Positions 35,635 through 44,197 of a stretch of 64,000 nt of DNA are shown piece by piece. The stretch lies in NCBI RefSeq assembly GCF_032818155.1, contig NZ_CP102590.1, positions 186,001-250,000 on the forward strand, in the 5' to 3' direction. Source of the stretch: Niallia taxi. GTDB taxonomy: Bacteria; Bacillota; Bacilli; Bacillales; Cytobacillaceae. The notes beneath the pieces were generated by a model. It did no database searches. It had not been told where the DNA came from and was given only the letters and a program-made list of their open reading frames with translations. The first letter of the stretch is position 1, and each line of letters starts with the position of its first letter. Position numbers and translations under genes: made by a program.

Positions 35635-36693
35635 ATGAAAATCTATCGATACGAACAAAATCCATTGCTAACACCCCATGATGTAATGCCGTATCATGAA
35701 GGCTTTGAAGTAATAGGTGCATTTAATGCGGGGATAACAGTGTATCAAGCAGAGATAATAATGCTCGTTCGGATTGCAGAAAGACCGTTATGTGATGATC
35801 CTAATATTGTAAAAGCACCTGTCTATAATTCTTGCACAAGTACACTGGAAATATATAAATTTTTTAAGAGTGATTCAAAATATGATTTTTCAGATCCTCG
35901 CGTAATAAGAAAAAAAAATCAAGAAAAGTGGTCCTACTTAACCTCTTTATCGTATTTAAGAATTGCCCGCAGCAAAGATGGGCGTCATTTTACTATAGAT
36001 AATGAGCCATTTATTTATCCATCTAATAAATTAGAGTCATTAGGAATTGAAGATCCTCGGATAACAAAAATAGAGGATACCTATTACATTTACTATAGTG
36101 CTGCATCCCAAGTCGGTGTTGGCGAAGCAATGGTATCAACAAAGGATTTTAAAGAAATACAATATCATGGGATGATTTTCGCACCTGAAAATAAAGATGT
36201 CGCTATATTTCCTGAATTGATAAATGGAAAGTATTATGCACTCCACAGACCGGTTCCGTGTAGCAATGCATCACCCGAAATTTGGATTGCTGAATCTGAA
36301 AACTTACTTCATTGGGGAAATCACCAGCATTTACTCGGTACTAGAGCAGGGAAGTGGGATGCATGCAGAATTGGAGGAGGTGCAGTACCATTCAGGACAA
36401 ATAAAGGCTGGTTAGAGTTGTATCACGGCGCAACAGAAGATCACCGTTACTGTATGGGTGCTGTTTTACTAGACATTAATGATCCTGCAAAGGTTATTGC
36501 TAGATCAAAATACCCATTAGTAGAACCGGAGGCGGACTACGAAACAGATGGATTTTTTGGCGGAGTGGTGTTTTCATGTGGTGTCCTGGTAGAACAAGAC
36601 ATAATCAAAATGTATTATGGAGCTGCAGATACTTCCATGGCATGTATTGAAATGGATTTGAAGGAAGTTCTAGACTCATTGACATATTACTAA
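35635..36693 (+). CDS. GH130-family glycosidase or phosphorylase
   Basis: 352 residues folding as a five-bladed propeller. Family features are FNAGITVY, the conserved GIEDPRI with a candidate catalytic Asp near residue 140, KDVAIFPE, LYHGATED and YYGAADT. GH130 enzymes phosphorolyse or hydrolyse beta-mannosides (beta-1,4-mannosyl-glucose, mannosyl-GlcNAc, beta-1,2-mannose). Position at the end of an ABC importer operon suggests it breaks down the imported oligosaccharide in the cytoplasm. AAGGAGG is the ribosome binding site. The subfamily, and so phosphorylase versus hydrolase, is unresolved. Confidence 0.87.
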   Translation: MKIYRYEQNPLLTPHDVMPYHEGFEVIGAFNAGITVYQAEIIMLVRIAERPLCDDPNIVKAPVYNSCTSTLEIYKFFKSDSKYDFSDPRVIRKKNQEKWSYLTSLSYLRIARSKDGRHFTIDNEPFIYPSNKLESLGIEDPRITKIEDTYYIYYSAASQVGVGEAMVSTKDFKEIQYHGMIFAPENKDVAIFPELINGKYYALHRPVPCSNASPEIWIAESENLLHWGNHQHLLGTRAGKWDACRIGGGAVPFRTNKGWLELYHGATEDHRYCMGAVLLDINDPAKVIARSKYPLVEPEADYETDGFFGGVVFSCGVLVEQDIIKMYYGAADTSMACIEMDLKEVLDSLTYY

Positions 36694-36697
36694 GTTT

Positions 36698-36735
36698 AAA
36701 ACCAAAACAGATAATCTACTGTTTTGGTTTTTTTG
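36698..36735 (+). terminator. Terminator of the ABC/GH130 operon
   Basis: AAAACCAAAACAG pairs with CTGTTTTGGTTTT around an 8-base loop, followed by T residues. Confidence 0.9.
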
Positions 36736-36845
36736 TAAACTTCTTTCATACAGTATTGTTTGATGAAAAATTTTGAGGAAATACTAAAATAATATATAAT
36801 AAATAAATAAGAACATATATTCTTACCAAGGAGGTTAAGGGCACG

Positions 36846-37379
36846 ATGGAAAACCGAAAGCTAGTTGTATACATTGCACAAAGCTTGGACGGATATATTG
36901 CCACAAAGGATGATTCCTTGGAATGGCTGTTCCAGGTCGAAGGAGAAGGAGACAACGGTTATTCAAAATTTTATAACACGGTTGACACTATTCTGATTGG
37001 AAAACGTACATATGACTGGATAATGGAGCAGGAGAAAGGTGAATTCCCGTATAAAGGGAAAGAATGTTATGTTTTTTCAAGAACACCTAAAGAAGCAACA
37101 GAGCATGTTCAATTTGTCCAAGGAGATATTGTTTCGTTTATGCAAGACTTGAAAAGCAAGCAAGGCAAAAATATTTGGATGGTTGGCGGTGGAAACATCC
37201 TTCATCCATTTTTGGAAAAAGGATTGGTAGATGAGCTGATTGTTACCATTGCTCCTGCCGTCATTGGCGATGGAATCCCTTTATTTAAAGCTGGAGACTA
37301 CAAGCTTAATCTTCATTTAAAAAGCGCGAGAACATTTAACCAATTTGTCGAGCTCCAATATAAAGTACTGCATGAATAG
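36846..37379 (+). CDS. Dihydrofolate-reductase-fold protein (RibD C-terminal family, YyaP-like)
   Basis: 177 residues with LVVYIAQSLDGYIATKDDSLEWL at the N terminus, IGKRTYDWIM, and MVGGGNILHPFLEKGLVDELIVTIAPAVIGDGIPLF, the NADPH-binding and core strands of the RibD_C/DHFR superfamily. It is annotated widely as a dihydrofolate reductase family protein, but true folate activity is unproven for this branch. AAGGAGG precedes the start. It is a single-gene unit ending at a shared terminator. Confidence 0.87.
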   Translation: MENRKLVVYIAQSLDGYIATKDDSLEWLFQVEGEGDNGYSKFYNTVDTILIGKRTYDWIMEQEKGEFPYKGKECYVFSRTPKEATEHVQFVQGDIVSFMQDLKSKQGKNIWMVGGGNILHPFLEKGLVDELIVTIAPAVIGDGIPLFKAGDYKLNLHLKSARTFNQFVELQYKVLHE

Positions 37380-37386
37380 CATATAC

Positions 37387-37421
37387 AAAAAGACTGCAGC
37401 ACTAATCTGCAGTCTTTTTGT
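37387..37421. terminator. Bidirectional terminator
   Basis: AAAAAGACTGCAG pairs with CTGCAGTCTTTTT around a short loop, between convergent genes. T runs lie on both strands. Confidence 0.88.
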
Positions 37422-37969
37422 TAACCAATGGTTTTTAGTAGCTGATTAAGCTCACCTGCAGCATAAAATGCCTTTTGATCAGCCATTATGTCTCCAGGTT
37501 TGTTGCCGATACCAAGAATGTAGCCTGCAAATTCCATACCAATAAAGCTAAAGATGAACTGAAATTGCTGAATCATCGGCAGGCCCTTTATATGTGGAGC
37601 ATCGCCTCCAACTGCGATGACATATCCTTTTTTTGCAGACATTTGTTGTTTGAAGTTGGGATAATTAGCATCCCTTAGGCTTTGGGACCAGCGATCAATA
37701 AAGTTTTTCATTATTCCTGACATACTGTACCAATAGATGGGCGTTGCGAATATAATAGTATCATGAGGGAGAATACGGTCTAAAATGGAATTATAATCAT
37801 CATTACGATCATGAAATCCCGCAGCGTCATGGCGTTTATCCAAAATCGATTCAATATGAAAATCCCCTATATAAATTCTTTCTGCTGTAATATTTGTAAG
37901 CGCTTTTTCTGTTAGTATTTCTGTATTGCCTTGTGGACGTGTTCCTCCAAAAATAACTACAACGGACAT
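37421..37969 (-). CDS. NAD(P)H-dependent FMN reductase / flavodoxin-fold oxidoreductase
   Basis: 182 residues. FGGTRPQGNTEILTEKA is the flavin phosphate loop, ATPIYWYSMSGIMKNFIDRW is the signature of this NADPH-dependent reductase group, and a glycine-rich VGGDAP follows. Such enzymes reduce quinones, nitro- or azo-compounds; the substrate is unknown. GGAGTGAT lies before the ATG. It is convergent to the DHFR-fold gene. Confidence 0.87.
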   Translation of the reverse strand: MSVVVIFGGTRPQGNTEILTEKALTNITAERIYIGDFHIESILDKRHDAAGFHDRNDDYNSILDRILPHDTIIFATPIYWYSMSGIMKNFIDRWSQSLRDANYPNFKQQMSAKKGYVIAVGGDAPHIKGLPMIQQFQFIFSFIGMEFAGYILGIGNKPGDIMADQKAFYAAGELNQLLKTIG

Positions 37970-38174
37970 TGTTCATCACTCCTAAACAAATGATTATAGT
38001 TATATATTGTATATGGAATAAGTAAAGAGGAAAAGCAGATATTTTTGATTATGTGCATCAATTATTTCGATTGATAAGCTACTCTATTATTTTTCACTTT
38101 GTAAAAATTTCTCTGTTCAAGTTAAGGGAACGATAAGGAAAAGATGATAAAATAGCAAGTAGCGGAGGGGAATG

Positions 38175-38831
38175 ATGAAGAAGAAATTTATTCATTTAAT
38201 AGAAACAGAGCTTTTAAAGAAAGTAGTCATAAGGAGCGAAAAAGCTCATAACCCGGTAACGGCCGAGCATATTCCAATCGGCTGGAAATGTATCGGAGTT
38301 GGGAATTATGCGGCTGTGTTCATGCATTATACAGAACCAGAGCTAGTCGTTAAAATAAATATAGTCGATAAAGAGAATTTAGAAAAGGAAGCAGATATAT
38401 ACAGAAGATTAGGCAATCATCCGAGCTATTCTCATCTAATTTATGAGGGAAATAATTATCTTGTATTAAAAAGGCTAGAAGGCATCACCATGTATAATGC
38501 TTTCGCAAAAGGAATAAGGATACCTGAAACAGTTATTAAGGATATCAATGAAGCGCTGGAATATGCTAGAAGCAGAGGCTTAAATCCATTTGATATTCAC
38601 GGGAAGAACGTGATGATGAAGGATGGCAGAGGGTATGTTGTGGATGTCTCAGATTTTTATAAACAAGGGAAAGATGAGAAATGGGAGGATTTAGTAAAAG
38701 CTTATAATAAAATATATAAAAAAACCTTATATAAATACCCTATGAAAATTCCTTTTAAAGCACTGGATATAATAAGACATACTTACAGGTTCTATAAAAA
38801 AATCAGAAGAAAACTTCAATGGCAAAACTAA
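38175..38831 (+). CDS. Protein-kinase-fold protein with unusual motifs (YrzF-like)
   Basis: 218 residues. GVGNYAAVFMH stands where kinases have the glycine loop, VVKIN holds the likely ATP-binding lysine, DIHGKNVMM replaces the HRDxxxxN catalytic loop, and VVDVSDF replaces DFG. These choices resemble small Bacillus Ser/Thr kinase-like proteins and Rio/Bud32-type or lipopolysaccharide kinases more than Hanks kinases. ATG 38175 fits the GGAGGG spacing better than ATG 38172. The C terminus is very basic. Activity is uncertain. Confidence 0.75.
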   Translation: MKKKFIHLIETELLKKVVIRSEKAHNPVTAEHIPIGWKCIGVGNYAAVFMHYTEPELVVKINIVDKENLEKEADIYRRLGNHPSYSHLIYEGNNYLVLKRLEGITMYNAFAKGIRIPETVIKDINEALEYARSRGLNPFDIHGKNVMMKDGRGYVVDVSDFYKQGKDEKWEDLVKAYNKIYKKTLYKYPMKIPFKALDIIRHTYRFYKKIRRKLQWQN

Positions 38832-38877
38832 AGAATATTTTTCTAAGATAGGAATAGCCTTTCTAGTAGAATAATAT

Positions 38878-38916
38878 CAAAAAATAACTGGCTTGATGCC
38901 GGTTATTTTTTTTTGT
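38878..38916 (+). terminator. Intrinsic terminator after the kinase-like gene
   Basis: TAACTGGC pairs with GCCGGTTA around TTGAT with a mismatch, and nine T residues follow. Confidence 0.85.
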
Positions 38917-38956
38917 CAATAATGGAAGAAAATTATCATAATGAATTCAATTAGTA

Positions 38957-38985
38957 TTGACATAAAAGGAAAACGATATTATGAT
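38957..38985 (+). promoter_or_regulatory. Strong sigma-A promoter of the iron-binding lipoprotein gene
   Basis: TTGACA (38957-38962) and TATGAT (38980-38985) are spaced by 17 bases, a near-perfect housekeeping promoter. The predicted start is near 38992, overlapping the Fur box. Confidence 0.8.
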
Positions 38986-38995
38986 TATTTCATTC

Positions 38996-39014
38996 GCAAA
39001 TGATTATCATTCTC
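38996..39014. promoter_or_regulatory. Fur box
   Basis: GCAAATGATTATCATTCTC matches the 19-bp Fur consensus GATAATGATWATCATTATC at 16 positions and overlaps the predicted transcription start, so iron-loaded Fur would block transcription. Confidence 0.85.
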
Positions 39015-39131
39015 AACAAAAACAAAAGAGTGGTAATGAGGAGGCTGACATAAAACAATCTTAGCACTATATGTTTATAAAAAAAGAACCACATCTGTGG
39101 CAATTACATTAAATAAAAGGGGACTCATACT

Positions 39132-40052
39132 TTGAAGAAATTACTTGTACCATTCATTCTTTTACTCGTATTAATCATCAGTGCATGCGGTAACAAAACA
39201 ACAGGATCAACAGAAGAAGATGCTAAAGGTGCAGAGGAATCTGACACTATTACATATGAATCTGAAAATGGCCCAATTGAAGTTCCAGCAGATCCACAAA
39301 GAGTAGTTGCATTAACAAACGCAGGTAATGTTTTAGCACTTGGTGTTAACCTTGTAGGGGTTGACTCTTGGACAATGACTAACCCGCGCTATGAAGAAAA
39401 ACTAAATAAGGATGTTGAAGTTGTTTCGGATGAGAATATCGAAAAAATCGCTGAGCTTAAACCAGATTTGATTATTGCTGCAAGCACAACGAAAAACCTT
39501 GATAAGCTTGGAAAAATCGCGCCAACTGTTTCGTATACATATAATAAAGTCGACTATTTGACACAGCATCTTGAAATCGGGAAGCTTTTGAACAAAGAAA
39601 CAGAAGCACAAGAATGGCTTGATAACTTTAAAGCAGACGCGAAAGCTGCAGGAGAAGAAGTCAAAGCAAAAATCGGTGAGGACGCAACTGTTACAGTATT
39701 AGAAAGCTATGATAAGAGCATGTATGTTCTTGGCGACAACTGGGGCAGAGGAACAGAAGTACTATATCAACAAATGGGCTTGAAAATGCCTGATAAAGTA
39801 AAAGAAATGGCTCAAAAGGAAGGCTATTACACAATTTCTTCTGAAGTACTTCCAGAATATGTTGGCGATTACTTAGTAATCAGCAAATATAACGACCAAG
39901 ATAACTCATACCAGGAAACAGATGTATATAAAGAAATTCCTGCTGTGAAAAATAATCATGTAATGGAAGCAAATGCATACGAATTTATCTACAATGACCC
40001 AATTTCTTTAGATTATCAATTAGAATTCTTTAAAGAGAATTTCTTGAAATAA
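39132..40052 (+). CDS. Iron-siderophore ABC transporter substrate-binding lipoprotein
   Basis: 306 residues. A signal peptide of about 18 residues ends in lipobox ISAC. The mature part has the type III binding-protein (FhuD/FeuA/YfiY-like) pattern: GPIEVPADPQRVVALTNAGNVLALG, AELKPDLIIAA, a long central helix and WGRGTEVLYQQMG. TTG 39132 is the start with AAAGGGG upstream. A near-ideal promoter with a Fur box lies 120-175 bases upstream. No permease or ATPase genes adjoin, so it must work with a transporter encoded elsewhere. The siderophore is unknown. Confidence 0.92.
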   Translation: MKKLLVPFILLLVLIISACGNKTTGSTEEDAKGAEESDTITYESENGPIEVPADPQRVVALTNAGNVLALGVNLVGVDSWTMTNPRYEEKLNKDVEVVSDENIEKIAELKPDLIIAASTTKNLDKLGKIAPTVSYTYNKVDYLTQHLEIGKLLNKETEAQEWLDNFKADAKAAGEEVKAKIGEDATVTVLESYDKSMYVLGDNWGRGTEVLYQQMGLKMPDKVKEMAQKEGYYTISSEVLPEYVGDYLVISKYNDQDNSYQETDVYKEIPAVKNNHVMEANAYEFIYNDPISLDYQLEFFKENFLK

Positions 40053-40061
40053 TTTTTAGTA

Positions 40062-40090
40062 GAAGCGCATCGACTAGGTGCGCTTTTTTA
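40062..40090 (+). terminator. Intrinsic terminator after the iron-binding lipoprotein gene
   Basis: AAGCGCA pairs with TGCGCTT, followed by a T run. Confidence 0.85.
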
Positions 40091-40287
40091 CTTTTCGTAA
40101 AATTACTAAAGGCCTATGTATTGTTATTGAATAAAATTCGGTTAAGATTTGTTTGTTTGCAGATGGAAATTTAAACTAGTGAACAATGACATATCAATTG
40201 AATGTGACTTTCTAAAAAATTTAAGTGGAAGAAATGCTATAATCCATTTAAAGAGTATTTACTTTATTTGATTGGAAAGGAACTAAC

Positions 40288-41205
40288 ATGAATCTTAATG
40301 CAAAGGCGATTGAATTATATGAAAACAATGAGTTGGATCAAGCACTGTTGCTATTTAAGGAAGCTGTAAGGCAGGAAAGGAATGTGCAGTCTTTACATAA
40401 TCTAGCCTGGATGCTTTGTTATGAGGAGGATGATTATCTTCAAGCTATTGTTTTGCTGGAGGAGGCAATTGTTAAGGAGCCAAATTCGCACTTTCCTTAT
40501 CATTTACTCGGAGAAATATATATTAGAATAGAAAAACCTGATAAAGCGATCCCGATTCTTAAAAGAGGAATGGAGATGCTGTCTACAAAAGAGGCATATA
40601 ATAATTTAGGTGTTGCGTTTTTCCAGGCCGGAGATAAAGCAAATGCTTCTGCTTTTTTTCTGAAAGCATCTGGAAGCTCTGACTATGCATTATACTCTCA
40701 TGTCAAATGCTTAATTGAGCTTGGCAGTTATGATAGAGCTGAGTTACTTTTAGATACATTTACGAGAGAGGATGAGGAGTTTGTTGGTGAAGTAGATTTG
40801 GCAGATTTATATGCAGAAATTAACTCGTTTAAGAAGGCAAATCATTGGTACGATAAAGGTTGGGAAGGATATTTCAAGGAGCCTTATTGGGTAAGCAGGT
40901 ATATTTATTGCCTTGTACAGGCAGGTGAAATAGAAAAGGCGAGAAACATTGTAGAAAGCTTAATCAAGGAAAAACAGTTAGAATTAGAAGAAGGTTTTGG
41001 AGATGAGTGTTTTGATGATTGGACCGAGAAAGAGAAGGAAGAAGAAATAAAAGAGCTTAAAACACATAAAATTGAGTACGAAAAAATGATAGATGCAGCA
41101 ATTGAAGGTATTAAGGAGCCACTGCACTTTGAGCCACAAATACAAACAGCTTGCTATTTATTTGGCTGTAAACGACACGGTAATCCAGAAGTTAAGGAAG
41201 TGTAG
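40288..41205 (+). CDS. Tetratricopeptide-repeat protein
   Basis: 305 residues with at least five TPR units: NAKAIELYENNELDQALLLFKEA, QSLHNLAWML..., PYHLLGEIYIRIEKPDKAIPIL, AYNNLGVAFFQAGDKANASAFF and others. A charged linker and a C-terminal region with cysteines follow (ACYLFGCKRH). TPRs mediate protein contacts; no enzyme domain is visible. It is soluble. AAAGGAAC precedes the ATG. It is monocistronic by spacing. Confidence 0.83.
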   Translation: MNLNAKAIELYENNELDQALLLFKEAVRQERNVQSLHNLAWMLCYEEDDYLQAIVLLEEAIVKEPNSHFPYHLLGEIYIRIEKPDKAIPILKRGMEMLSTKEAYNNLGVAFFQAGDKANASAFFLKASGSSDYALYSHVKCLIELGSYDRAELLLDTFTREDEEFVGEVDLADLYAEINSFKKANHWYDKGWEGYFKEPYWVSRYIYCLVQAGEIEKARNIVESLIKEKQLELEEGFGDECFDDWTEKEKEEEIKELKTHKIEYEKMIDAAIEGIKEPLHFEPQIQTACYLFGCKRHGNPEVKEV

Positions 41206-41361
41206 AGGTTAAAAATAGAAGAAGTAACGCTCTAGAAAATAATATCTGCTTTTTACCAAAACTCCATTACAATTATAATCCCTTACATGATTGATTTCTG
41301 TATTGTAAGAGACTACCTGCAAGCAGATAGTCTCTAAGCCATATATTAAGTTAGAAAATTA

Positions 41362-41574
41362 TTAGCGAGTTGTACCTTGTTGACCAGCTAATTGTGATTG
41401 AGCTGTTGCTACAAGACGTTTTGTGATCTCACCACCAACTGAACCGTTGGCACGAGCTACTGTTTCAGCACCAAGCTGAACACCGAATTCTTGTGCAATT
41501 TCATATTTCATTTGCTCAAGTGCAGATTCAGCACCTGGCACTAATAGTTCGTTGCTGCTATTGTTGTTTGCCAT
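41362..41574 (-). CDS. Alpha/beta-type small acid-soluble spore protein
   Basis: 70 residues ([21 protein letters not shown]...), with the germination-protease region [12 protein letters not shown] and the DNA-binding signature [20 protein letters not shown]. SASPs coat and protect forespore DNA and are degraded by GPR at germination. AAGGAGGTG lies before the ATG. It is expected to be transcribed in the forespore by sigma-G. This directly marks the organism as a spore former. Confidence 0.96.
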   Translation of the reverse strand: MANNNSSNELLVPGAESALEQMKYEIAQEFGVQLGAETVARANGSVGGEITKRLVATAQSQLAGQQGTTR

Positions 41575-41761
41575 TGTGTTTCACCTCCTTGACGATTATC
41601 ATTTCCTTTCATCGTTAAGTAATGTAGTGTAAATTTTGCCAGAATTCCTATTAAATGCGGATCATTTATGTTTATGCTATTGGTCTCTTTTCACAAGCAT
41701 CCTCGAAAATCACGTTTTCCGAAAAGAGAGGGGTTGAACGAAAGGTATGAAATTTTTTTAT

Positions 41762-41800
41762 GTACAAAAAAACGAGAATGGCAAGGCATTCCCGTTTTTA
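41762..41800 (-). terminator. Terminator of the acidic repeat protein gene
   Basis: AACGGGAATGCC pairs with GGCATTCTCGTT with one mismatch, and T residues follow on the minus strand. It ends 16 bases from the stop codon. Confidence 0.8.
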
Positions 41801-41815
41801 TCCATTGATTATAGC

Positions 41816-42172
41816 TTAACTGTCTTGATCTTGGTCATTGTCTTGATCGTTATCTTGGTCTTGATCTGCATCAGCGTTAGCACGAGAACGAGATTGCACA
41901 CGTGCTTTTGAATCGGAATGAACATCAATGTTTAAGTCGATTTTCGCATTTCCAGAATCTCTTACTTTCGCGACATTCGTGTTTTTATCAAGGTTTTTGA
42001 CAGTGTTATCATTATCCACTTCTGTGTCTGTTCTTAAATCATTATCAACATCGAAATCTACATTAGAATTAGAACGGCTGTCACTATCCCCTGAGCGAGA
42101 ATCGGAGTCGTTTCGTTTATTCGAATCTCCTCCGTTATTCCCTCCACCTAAGAACCATGGTCTTCTACTCAC
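41816..42172 (-). CDS. Acidic Asp/Asn/Ser-rich low-complexity protein, 118 residues
   Basis: After a short start (MSRRPWFLGGGNNGGDSNK) the protein is almost entirely Asp, Asn, Ser, Arg, Lys and Val, with SDSRSGDSDSRS in the middle and a DQDQDNDQDNDQDQD tail. It is predicted disordered. GGAGGG lies before the ATG. The gene follows a SASP on the same strand, and such proteins in Bacillus are often spore-coat associated, but no family was recognised. Ca2+ or surface binding is a guess. Confidence 0.65.
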   Translation of the reverse strand: MSRRPWFLGGGNNGGDSNKRNDSDSRSGDSDSRSNSNVDFDVDNDLRTDTEVDNDNTVKNLDKNTNVAKVRDSGNAKIDLNIDVHSDSKARVQSRSRANADADQDQDNDQDNDQDQDS

Positions 42173-42430
42173 AAAAATCCCTCCTTCGTTATTATTCTTA
42201 AATAGTTTATTCAGAAATCAAAAGTTGAAATAGTTATATACATTAGGACAAGCATGGATTTTCAGCACCAAAATGAAAAAAACTTAATTGAAAACTTAAT
42301 TGTATATTGAATATGGGATAATTTAGGTGATATAGAAAATTAAGATAAGCTGAGAGAACATACGAGATTGCCAAAAGGGTGTCAGTGCAAATGCTATCGT
42401 AGATCTAGCTGCGATATAATTCAATTTTGA

Positions 42431-42688
42431 ATGAGAATGGGGAGGGCGATGCTATATTTTCACAGACGAGCTTGGCAAATTATATGTATACGAAGACCTC
42501 GAAAAAAAAAGTTAAATAATCTTGAGTTAAATATGGAGCCATTTGGGGAAATGGGAGGCCGCTATTTATTTTCAGCAGTACCGATTACGAATGCTGCAGA
42601 CAATCATTTACAGCTTGATGGTGTGTTTACAGCAAAGGAAACTGTTTGGAAAATTTATTTGTATAGTGCTGTCGATTTACTACAGTAG
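42431..42688 (+). pseudogene. Frameshifted fragment of an unidentified protein
   Basis: The downstream frame (LNNLELNMEPFGEMGGRYLFSAVPITNAADNHLQLDGVF... to VDLLQ) looks like real coding sequence. Just upstream, a different frame reads IFTDELGKLYVYEDLEKK and runs into a stop after a run of nine A residues near 42501-42510. Fusing the two across the A run gives a sensible protein without a clear start. A slippage-type frameshift in the A tract is likely. The N terminus is missing. No family was recognised. Confidence 0.45.
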
Positions 42689-42697
42689 GAATGTACA

Positions 42698-42733
42698 CTA
42701 AAAGCCTTCACTCATAATGGTGAAGGCTTTTAG
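42698..42733 (+). terminator. Intrinsic terminator after the fragment
   Basis: CTAAAAGCCTTCA pairs with TGAAGGCTTTTAG around an 8-10 base loop. The T run is short. Confidence 0.65.
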
Positions 42734-42933
42734 TGAAGGTAATAAAATATATTTTCGGTAAATCATGATTATTTTTATATTACCCTAGTGATAGTAAAGT
42801 AAACGTAAAATTTAAATTTTGTTTAGTTTTCGGGAAGTTGTGAATGGAAAACTATTAATAACATTTATTCAAATAATTCAACACTCATTGGAGCATACTC
42901 ATTGAAGAGAATGTTAAAAGAGGGGCGAGTTAT

Positions 42934-43992
42934 TTGAAGTGTCCACAATGTGTATATACAAATCCAGAGGGTGTGAAGTTTTGCATAAGCTGTGGAGAGA
43001 AATTTATTAAAGATAATGCTCCTGGCGACGACAACAGCTTCTTTTACGAATTTGCTCATTATGTTGATATGGTTCCAAACAAAGAACGCTCTGTTAACCC
43101 AAAATTCAATAATATATTTTCACGTGTATTCCATGATCACAGTGAATTAGAAGCAGAAAGGCTTTTTATCGTAGGCACTGCTTTAACAACACCAAAGCTG
43201 TCTGAGGTGACAGATACGTGGCCGAAGCCTTGGCTGTTTGCGAGGGTTTTTATTATTGCACTCCTTACGTTTGCAGGGTTTTACATAGGTGTCAGCTATT
43301 TTCATAATGCTAACTTTATTCCAGGTCTGATTTTAACAGGCTCATTCGCTGTCCCATTCACGACTTTAATTTTCTTCTGGGAAATGAATGCCCCACAAAA
43401 TATTGCCTTTTACAGAGTAATGTATATCGTATTGCTAGGTGGAATCCTTTCGATGCTAGTTGCATTGCTGTTTTTCGATATACTGAGAAACACGTCTAAT
43501 GCCATAACAACAGGTATTGTCGAGGAGCTTGCGAAAACAATTACAGTTATTTCATTTGTGCGCTTTCGGAAATACAGATTTATCCTAAATGGCCTGCTTA
43601 TAGGAGCTGCTGTTGGTGTGGGCTTTGCAGCCTTTGAAACAGCGGGATACGCATTAAGGGCATTGCTATCAGGTGGTGGGGAGCATTTGTACTATACCAT
43701 TTTGTGGAGAGGTATTCTTGCACCAGGTGGACATGTTGCTTGGTCGGCATTAGCGGGAGCAGCATTTTGCAGAGTTCAAGGCTCGGAAAATTTCAGACCA
43801 AGCATGCTGCTTCGCTTCCAATTTTTGCGTGTGTTTGCATTAGTGGTGCTGATGCATGCCTTTTGGGATTATGATGCACCATGGATGTTTCCGTACGGAC
43901 AGCTTGGCCTCATGGCAGCCTCATGGGTTGCTGTATTTCTGCTAATTCGTGCAGGTTTAAAAGAGATCGGAAGAATGAAATTAAAAATTTGA
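42934..43992 (+). CDS. PrsW-family intramembrane protease with N-terminal zinc ribbon
   Basis: 352 residues. Residues 1-25 form a zinc ribbon (CPQCVY...FCISCGEKF). After a soluble stretch come about eight membrane helices carrying the PrsW/CPBP-like motifs EELAKT (near residue 200), FAAFETAGYALR, HVAWSALAGAAF and MHAFWDYD, whose Glu and His residues form the metal site. PrsW of B. subtilis starts site-1 cleavage of anti-sigma factor RsiW. This protein belongs to the same fold but has the extra ribbon, so its target may differ. TTG 42934 is the start with GAGGGGCGAG upstream. Confidence 0.85.
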   Translation: MKCPQCVYTNPEGVKFCISCGEKFIKDNAPGDDNSFFYEFAHYVDMVPNKERSVNPKFNNIFSRVFHDHSELEAERLFIVGTALTTPKLSEVTDTWPKPWLFARVFIIALLTFAGFYIGVSYFHNANFIPGLILTGSFAVPFTTLIFFWEMNAPQNIAFYRVMYIVLLGGILSMLVALLFFDILRNTSNAITTGIVEELAKTITVISFVRFRKYRFILNGLLIGAAVGVGFAAFETAGYALRALLSGGGEHLYYTILWRGILAPGGHVAWSALAGAAFCRVQGSENFRPSMLLRFQFLRVFALVVLMHAFWDYDAPWMFPYGQLGLMAASWVAVFLLIRAGLKEIGRMKLKI

Positions 43993-44018
43993 GAAGCAGA
44001 CCACTGCTTCCTTTTTTG
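43993..44018 (+). terminator. Intrinsic terminator after the PrsW-family gene
   Basis: GAAGCAG pairs with CTGCTTC around ACCA, followed by C and six T residues. Confidence 0.8.
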
Positions 44019-44197
44019 TAGTTTATATATAATTCTACGCACTCAAAGATATAAACAAATAAAAAAACAAGCAACTAAGAATTTCAAAAATAAACCCACT
44101 AAAACATTTTCTCTAAAATAACTAAACATATTAGTGGAACTTTACTCCATATACTTCGTATAAGACTATAAAGATAACAAAAAGGTGGAGGAGTTCT

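Noticed and set aside
41928..42233. Plus-strand frame opposite the acidic protein
   Set aside because: Mirror of the low-complexity minus-strand gene. The Ser/Leu-rich product is an artefact of the repeat.
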